17,565 nucleotides of DNA from an uncultured Eubacteriales bacterium (GTDB lineage Bacteria; Bacillota; Clostridia; Oscillospirales; Butyricicoccaceae): the NCBI GenBank assembly GCA_934636325.1, contig CAKUAK010000091.1, forward strand, positions 1-17,565. Direction: 5' to 3'. A model generated the notes under the pieces. That model saw nothing but the letters and a program-made list of their open reading frames with translations. It ran no database searches and had not been told where the DNA came from. Position 1 is the first letter of the stretch; each line of letters starts with the position of its first letter. Position numbers and translations under genes: made by a program. Below, piece by piece: positions 13,664 to 17,565 of the stretch.

Positions 13664-13738
13664 TGGGGTATAGCCAAGCGGTAAGGCACCAGACTTTGAC
13701 TCTGGCATTCGCAGGTTCAAATCCTGCTACCCCAGCCA
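13664..13738 (+). tRNA. tRNA-Gln (anticodon TTG)
   Basis: The acceptor stem TGGGGTA pairs with TACCCCA (13728-13734), the discriminator is G and CCA is encoded. The anticodon loop CTTTGAC gives TTG, reading CAA and probably CAG by wobble. The T loop is TTCAAAT. It is 75 bases long and starts with T, as tRNA-Gln commonly does. Confidence 0.97.
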
Positions 13739-13741
13739 TAT

Positions 13742-13817
13742 GATCCATTAGCTCAGCAGGCAGAGCACCTGCCTTTTAAGCAGGGTGTCCGGAGTTCGAA
13801 TCTCCGATGGATCACCA
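13742..13817 (+). tRNA. tRNA-Lys (anticodon TTT)
   Basis: The acceptor stem GATCCAT pairs with ATGGATC (13807-13813), the discriminator is A and CCA is encoded at 13815-13817. The anticodon arm CCTGC-CTTTTAA-GCAGG gives TTT. It lies only 3 bases after tRNA-Gln, so the two are processed from one transcript. Confidence 0.97.
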
Positions 13818-13821
13818 TATT

Positions 13822-13855
13822 GCCCTCACAGATCTTCTGTGGGGGCTTTTGTTTT
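13822..13855 (+). terminator. Terminator of the tRNA cluster
   Basis: GCCCTCACAGA (13822-13832) pairs with TCTGTGGGGGC (13836-13846), with one G-U pair and a 3-base loop. TTTTGTTTT follows. It starts 4 bases after the CCA of tRNA-Lys. Confidence 0.9.
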
Positions 13856-14021
13856 ATCCCGAAATGTTACCTTGGCGGTATGATATCTGCCATATTCGGG
13901 ATTTTTCACATGCGGTCTCATACTTTGGAACGATTTACAGCCGGTGCAAAAGCTGTTAAAGTTTATATTGCAGAAAATATCGGAAAAACGAGGTTTTTCG
14001 AGCGGCGGAAGGGGGATAGCC

Positions 14022-16385
14022 ATGGCCGAGAATATCGTCGTAAAGGACAGCATAGCACGCCGGTTCAGCGATGTTCTTGAAAACGGGCGGGTCCTTTTTG
14101 TAAGCGCGCCCTGCGGTTTCGGAAAGACGATGCTGGCCAGGGCGCTGACCTCCAACAGAAGGACGTTATTTTTAAGCGCGGCCGATCCGGATTTTTCGCT
14201 TCCGACGTCCTGCGGGGAATGGGATATCCTCGTCATCGACGACATGCAGAATATCCAGACCGAGCAGCAGCTGACGGCTCTCTGCGGGCTGATACGCGGT
14301 GGGGCGGGCAGGCACTTTCTTCTGCTCTCCCGCGGCGAGGTGCCGCCCGAGCTGACGGCCTTCCAGTATACCGGCCTTATGGATGTGATAGAGCCCGACG
14401 ATATGCTTTTCGACAGGGGCGATATAGCCCGCCTCTTCAAGCTGTGCGTCGTACCGGTCAGCGATACCGACCTGGCCGGGATACTTAAAGAGTCTATCGG
14501 TTATCCGCTGGGCGTCGCCGTGACGGTAAAGTGCATGGCCGGGGGCAGCCCCTTTGACCCCGATCTTGTGGCGCGGGCCTTCCGCCAGGTCTTTCTTTAC
14601 TTCGAGACGGCCATCTACCGCAGGTTCGAGCTTCCGGTGAGGCGCTTTTTGCTCGAGCTTGCCTCATTCGACAGCTTCGATCTTGAAATGGCCCGAATGG
14701 CCACCGGTGATCCCCACGCGGGTGAGCTGCTCGAGTGGCTGCGGCGCAACACGACCATGCTGCGATATGATGGGATGCGCCGCCTGAGGTTCTGGCCGCA
14801 GTTCCGCGATTTTCTGCTTTGGGAGATGGAGCGTGAATATCCGGAGGACAAACGCCGTGCTATATTGGGACGCGGCGGGATATATTACGAACTGAAAGAG
14901 GACTATCCCCACGCCCTTGAGTGCTATACGCGGGCGGGGGATCATTCCAAGGTGTCAGAGCTGCTCATACGCAATGCCAAGCTGCATCCCGGCATGGGGC
15001 ATTACAGCGAGATGGAGAAATACTATCGCAGTCTGCCCGAGGCCGAGATAAAGGCCTCGCCTTCCCTTATGCAGGGTATGAGCATGCTCTGCGCCCTGGC
15101 GATGGATTACGAGGGCTCTGAGCGCTGGTATAACGAGCTCAAGAGCTTCGAGAAGCGGTGTACCCGCCATGACGCCGCCGGGAAAGAGGCAAAAAGCCGC
15201 CTTGCGTGGCTCGACATATCGCTGCCCCAGCGCGGGGTAGAGGGCCTGACCGAGACCATCCCGGCGGTATTCCGCATGATGTGCGGCAAGGAGGTGGCGC
15301 TGCCCCCCTTCTCGGTGACGAGCACACTGCCCAGCGTCATGAACGGAGGAAAGGATTTTTCGCCCTGGAGCAAGATGGACGATATCCTTTATAAGACGAT
15401 AAAAACGCCGGTCGAGGCCGTGCTGGGCCGCGACGGAGTCGGTCTGGGCGGATGCGCCATTGCCGAGAGCAAGTTTGAAAAGGGCGAGGATGTCTCGGCA
15501 AGGATGCTTGCCCTGCTGCCCATAATAGGCGAGATACAGCGGGGCGGCACGCCCGATATGGAGTTTGCCGCCTGTGGGCTGCTGGCCAGAAGCCAGTTGG
15601 CCGCGGGACGCGCCGACGACGCCAAAAGGACGATAGAGAATCTGCGGACGCGGTTCGGCGAGAATGGGCTCGACCGCTTCATGTCGAATATGGACGCTAT
15701 GCTGTGCAGGATAGACCTTTACCGCGGCGATATCGACGCCGCCGGTGGCTGGTACCGCGAAAAGGCGCCGCGGGACCCTGTCCACCTCAATGTCATGAAG
15801 CGCTATCAGTATATGACCCAGGCGCTGGTCGAGCTGGCCGACGGAAGGCCGGAGGATGCCCTTATGATCCTCTCTCCTCTGCGGCCCTATTACAATGTGT
15901 GCGCCCGGTATATCGACGGCATAACGCTTGAAACCCTGGCGGCCATCGCCTTTTACCGCATGAAGGACGGATCGTGGAGGGGATGCCTGACCCGGGCCAT
16001 GGACACGGCGTCGGGCTTTAAGTTCATACGGACGATAAGCGCCTTCGGCGCGGCCGTGCTGCCCCTTCTTGAAGAGCTTAAATGGGAGGGCGACGAGAAA
16101 TGGCGAAGGCGTCTTGTGAGCGACGTCAGGGCCCAGGCCGCCTTTTATCCGAGGTATCTTCAGCCGCGGCTGCCCCTCGACAACGAGTTGACGGCGGCCG
16201 AGATGCAGGTGCTGCGCCTTATGTGCGCCGACCGCAGCAATGCCGAGATAGGGCGTATAATGGACATAAAGGTGACGACGGTCAAGACCCATGTCAGCCA
16301 TATACTCGATAAGCTGGGGGTCAGCCGCCGAAGCGAGGCCAAGACGGCGGCCAAAAAGCTGCGCCTTGTTCCCGACGACATATAA
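14022..16385 (+). CDS. MalT-like ATP-dependent LuxR-family transcription regulator
   Basis: A 787-residue regulator of the MalT/LAL type: an ATP-binding switch domain, a helical repeat region and a C-terminal DNA-binding domain. The P-loop is APCGFGKT at 29-36, and Walker B is ILVIDDMQ with Asp73-Asp74. The middle shows TPR-like helical pairs (for example GIYYELKEDYPHALECYTRA). Residues 722-787 form a complete LuxR helix-turn-helix (ELTAAEMQVLRLM, SNAEIGRIMDIKVTTVKTHV, HILDKLGVSRR). There is no MalT-specific maltotriose signature I can point to, so the ligand is unknown. I chose ATG 14022, since GAAGGGGGA precedes it by 5 bases. The frame is open back to 13944, but that part is lysine-rich and unlike the family. 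It sits upstream of azlCD but is separated from it by hairpins. Confidence 0.9.
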   Translation: MAENIVVKDSIARRFSDVLENGRVLFVSAPCGFGKTMLARALTSNRRTLFLSAADPDFSLPTSCGEWDILVIDDMQNIQTEQQLTALCGLIRGGAGRHFLLLSRGEVPPELTAFQYTGLMDVIEPDDMLFDRGDIARLFKLCVVPVSDTDLAGILKESIGYPLGVAVTVKCMAGGSPFDPDLVARAFRQVFLYFETAIYRRFELPVRRFLLELASFDSFDLEMARMATGDPHAGELLEWLRRNTTMLRYDGMRRLRFWPQFRDFLLWEMEREYPEDKRRAILGRGGIYYELKEDYPHALECYTRAGDHSKVSELLIRNAKLHPGMGHYSEMEKYYRSLPEAEIKASPSLMQGMSMLCALAMDYEGSERWYNELKSFEKRCTRHDAAGKEAKSRLAWLDISLPQRGVEGLTETIPAVFRMMCGKEVALPPFSVTSTLPSVMNGGKDFSPWSKMDDILYKTIKTPVEAVLGRDGVGLGGCAIAESKFEKGEDVSARMLALLPIIGEIQRGGTPDMEFAACGLLARSQLAAGRADDAKRTIENLRTRFGENGLDRFMSNMDAMLCRIDLYRGDIDAAGGWYREKAPRDPVHLNVMKRYQYMTQALVELADGRPEDALMILSPLRPYYNVCARYIDGITLETLAAIAFYRMKDGSWRGCLTRAMDTASGFKFIRTISAFGAAVLPLLEELKWEGDEKWRRRLVSDVRAQAAFYPRYLQPRLPLDNELTAAEMQVLRLMCADRSNAEIGRIMDIKVTTVKTHVSHILDKLGVSRRSEAKTAAKKLRLVPDDI

Positions 16386-16407
16386 AGGAAAACAGAAAAA
16401 ATTATTT

Positions 16408-16453
16408 TTCCGGGACGCTTTCTCTTGCGAAAAGCGTCCCGGAAGTTTATTAT
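16408..16453 (+). terminator. Terminator after the LuxR-family gene
   Basis: TTCCGGGACGCTTT (16408-16421) pairs perfectly over 14 bp with AAAGCGTCCCGGAA (16431-16444) around a 9-base loop, followed by GTTTATTATTC. The flanks contain TTGCGA (16425-16430), 17 bases, then TATTAT (16448-16453), so the 3' half could also hold the azlC promoter. Confidence 0.85.
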
Positions 16454-16461
16454 TCTAAAAG

Positions 16462-16482
16462 AAGCGGCATGGCCGCTTTTTA
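16462..16482 (+). terminator. Second hairpin, in the azlC leader
   Basis: AAGCGGC (16462-16468) pairs with GCCGCTT (16472-16478) around an ATG loop, followed by TTTAG. It is a short intrinsic-terminator-like stem 25 bases before the azlC GTG. It could be a back-up terminator for the regulator, or an attenuator if the azlC transcript begins between the two hairpins. Confidence 0.55.
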
Positions 16483-16506
16483 GTAAACCTTTAGGATGCG
16501 GATAAC

Positions 16507-17190
16507 GTGACAAAAAAGACCTCCGCCCTCCGGGCGGCATTCCCGGCGACCCTGCCGGTATTCACAGGCTATATGTGCCTCGGCATGGCTTACGGTATTC
16601 TCATGGCGGCCAACGGCTATGGCCCGCTTTGGTCGACCCTTATGAGCGCCATCGGCTTCGGCGGCAGCATGCAGTATGTCGCCATCGGCCTGCTGTCCTC
16701 GGGCTTTGATCCGGTGCAGGCCTTCCTGCTGGCCATAATGGTCAATGCAAGGCATATGTTTTACGGCCTCTCGATGCTTTCGCGGTACAGCGGCATGGGC
16801 GGCGCGCGGCCGGTGCTCATATCCATGCTGACCGACGAGACCTTCTCGATCGTCTCTACATTAGAGCCGCCCGAGGGTGTCGAGCGCCGCGGCTTTTATT
16901 TCTGGATAACCCTTCTTGATTATATCTATTGGGTCGGCGCGACGGCCATCGGCGGTCTTGTGGGCAATATGCTGACCTTCGACACCACCGGCATGGATTT
17001 CGCCCTTACCGCCCTCTTCATCGTTCTCTTTCTTGAACAGTGGAAACGCCCCGAGAACCGCCCGGCCGGGGTCATCGGCCTTGTCTGCGCGGCGCTGAGC
17101 CTTGCCGTATTCGGCGCACAGAATATGGTCATACCGGCAATGATAATGATCGTCGCCGCGCTGCTGGCCGGAAGGAGGAAAGTGTCATGA
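16507..17190 (+). CDS. azlC: Branched-chain amino acid exporter large subunit AzlC
   Basis: A 227-residue multi-pass membrane protein of the AzlC/YgaZ family. With AzlD it exports branched-chain amino acids or their analogues. Family-typical stretches are the N-terminal AAFPATLPVFTGYMCLGMAYG, the SAIGFGGSMQYVA segment, NARHMFYGLSM, LTDETFSI and a final helix pair. The length is normal. The start is GTG 16507; AGGA lies about 10 bases upstream, a longish and moderate site. Its stop overlaps azlD as ATGA. The adjacent LuxR-family gene is an obvious candidate regulator, but the terminator between them and the absence of a known operator leave that open. Confidence 0.92.
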   Translation: MTKKTSALRAAFPATLPVFTGYMCLGMAYGILMAANGYGPLWSTLMSAIGFGGSMQYVAIGLLSSGFDPVQAFLLAIMVNARHMFYGLSMLSRYSGMGGARPVLISMLTDETFSIVSTLEPPEGVERRGFYFWITLLDYIYWVGATAIGGLVGNMLTFDTTGMDFALTALFIVLFLEQWKRPENRPAGVIGLVCAALSLAVFGAQNMVIPAMIMIVAALLAGRRKVS

Positions 17191-17522
17191 GCATTACGCC
17201 GATACAGATGCTTATATTCATATTCGCCGTGGCCGCCGGGACACAGATAACCCGCTGGCTGCCCTTCTGGCTCTTCCCACAGGGCAAAGAACCGCCGGGG
17301 GTGGTGATATACCTCGGTAAGGTGCTGCCGGCCGCCTCGATGGGTCTGCTGGTCGTCTATTGCTTCAAGGGTGTCGGCTGGCTTTCGGGAAACCACGGCG
17401 CGCCAGAGCTGATCGCGTCGGCCGTCGTTGCCGGGCTGCACCTCCGGAAGAAGAATGTGCTGCTGTCGATCGCCGGAGGCACGGCGGTGTACATGCTGCT
17501 CGTTCAGCTTATTTTTGCGTAA
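17187..17522 (+). CDS. azlD: Branched-chain amino acid exporter small subunit AzlD
   Basis: A 111-residue protein with three to four hydrophobic helices. It is the obligate small partner of AzlC. Typical features are TQITRWLPFWLFPQGKEPP near the N terminus, YLGKVLPAASMGLLVVYCFK in the middle, and AGLHLRKKNVLLSIAGGTAVYM at the C terminus. I use ATG 17187, which overlaps the azlC TGA as ATGA, with GGAGG 9 bases upstream. The frame is open further back into azlC, but that part is not AzlD-like. The terminator palindrome begins 7 bases after the stop. Confidence 0.92.
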   Translation: MSITPIQMLIFIFAVAAGTQITRWLPFWLFPQGKEPPGVVIYLGKVLPAASMGLLVVYCFKGVGWLSGNHGAPELIASAVVAGLHLRKKNVLLSIAGGTAVYMLLVQLIFA

Positions 17523-17529
17523 TTTGAGA

Positions 17530-17565
17530 ACAAAAGCCCGCGGTCATATGACCGCGGGCTTTTGT
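17530..17565. terminator. Perfect palindromic terminator after azlD
   Basis: ACAAAAGCCCGCGGTCAT (17530-17547) and ATGACCGCGGGCTTTTGT (17548-17565) are exact reverse complements, an 18+18 base palindrome. On plus the GC stem is followed by TTTTGT, and on minus by the same run, so it can terminate from both sides. The window ends on its last base. Confidence 0.9.

Noticed and set aside
13944..14021. Longer start for the LuxR-family regulator
   Set aside because: The 26 extra residues are basic and unlike the family, and the ribosome site GAAGGGGGA fits ATG 14022.
14955..16301. A 448-codon minus-strand ORF
   Set aside because: It mirrors the LuxR-family regulator. Its composition (His, Arg, Gly, Pro rich) is typical of an antisense frame.

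Overview
The window is a high-GC chromosomal stretch, most likely from a clostridial Firmicute (Eubacteriales/Oscillospirales-like). The evidence is a Gram-positive-type Y-family polymerase followed by a YolD-like partner, a Cheo-box-type LexA operator, an ECF transporter energising module, a DUF5711 gene, a zinc-finger Clp ATPase, a Gly-Arg-His-Gln-Lys tRNA cluster with encoded CCA ends, strong AGGAGG-type ribosome sites, and frequent ATA isoleucine codons despite the high GC. Nothing looks phage- or transposon-derived. The organism call is inference from gene content and style.

Layout. Positions 1-263 are non-coding and rich in hairpins. A cytoplasmic asparaginase (264-1274, minus) follows, with its own promoter and terminator. 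Next is a minus-strand SOS-type operon (3822 down to 1380): a 57-residue unknown protein, an HD-domain hydrolase, a UmuC/DinB-like translesion polymerase and a small YolD-like protein. It starts at a consensus promoter (3848-3876). A LexA-type box (GAACTTATGTTC, 3887-3898) lies between this promoter and a divergent consensus promoter (3910-3939).

The divergent plus-strand operon (4037-13064) encodes an RNA-methyltransferase-like protein, EcfA1, EcfA2, EcfT, TruA, a DUF5711 membrane-anchored protein, a CvpA-like membrane protein, PgsA and a ClpE/ClpC-like unfoldase with an N-terminal zinc finger. It ends at a strong terminator (13106-13139). Genes are tightly spaced or overlap, with a likely internal promoter before ecfA2. 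Five tRNA genes (13199-13817) then run from a consensus promoter to a terminator.

The right end holds a MalT-like LuxR-family ATP-dependent regulator (14022-16385), two tandem hairpins, and azlC-azlD (16507-17522), which encode a branched-chain amino acid exporter pair. The window closes on a perfect 36-base palindromic terminator.

The most interesting part is the divergent region around 3650-4036: a LexA-like box between two consensus promoters, a previously overlooked 57-codon gene at the head of the translesion operon, and an HD hydrolase inside that operon. Most of the rest is ordinary housekeeping content, with a few points worth checking, notably the tyrosine at the Clp D2 sensor-1 position.
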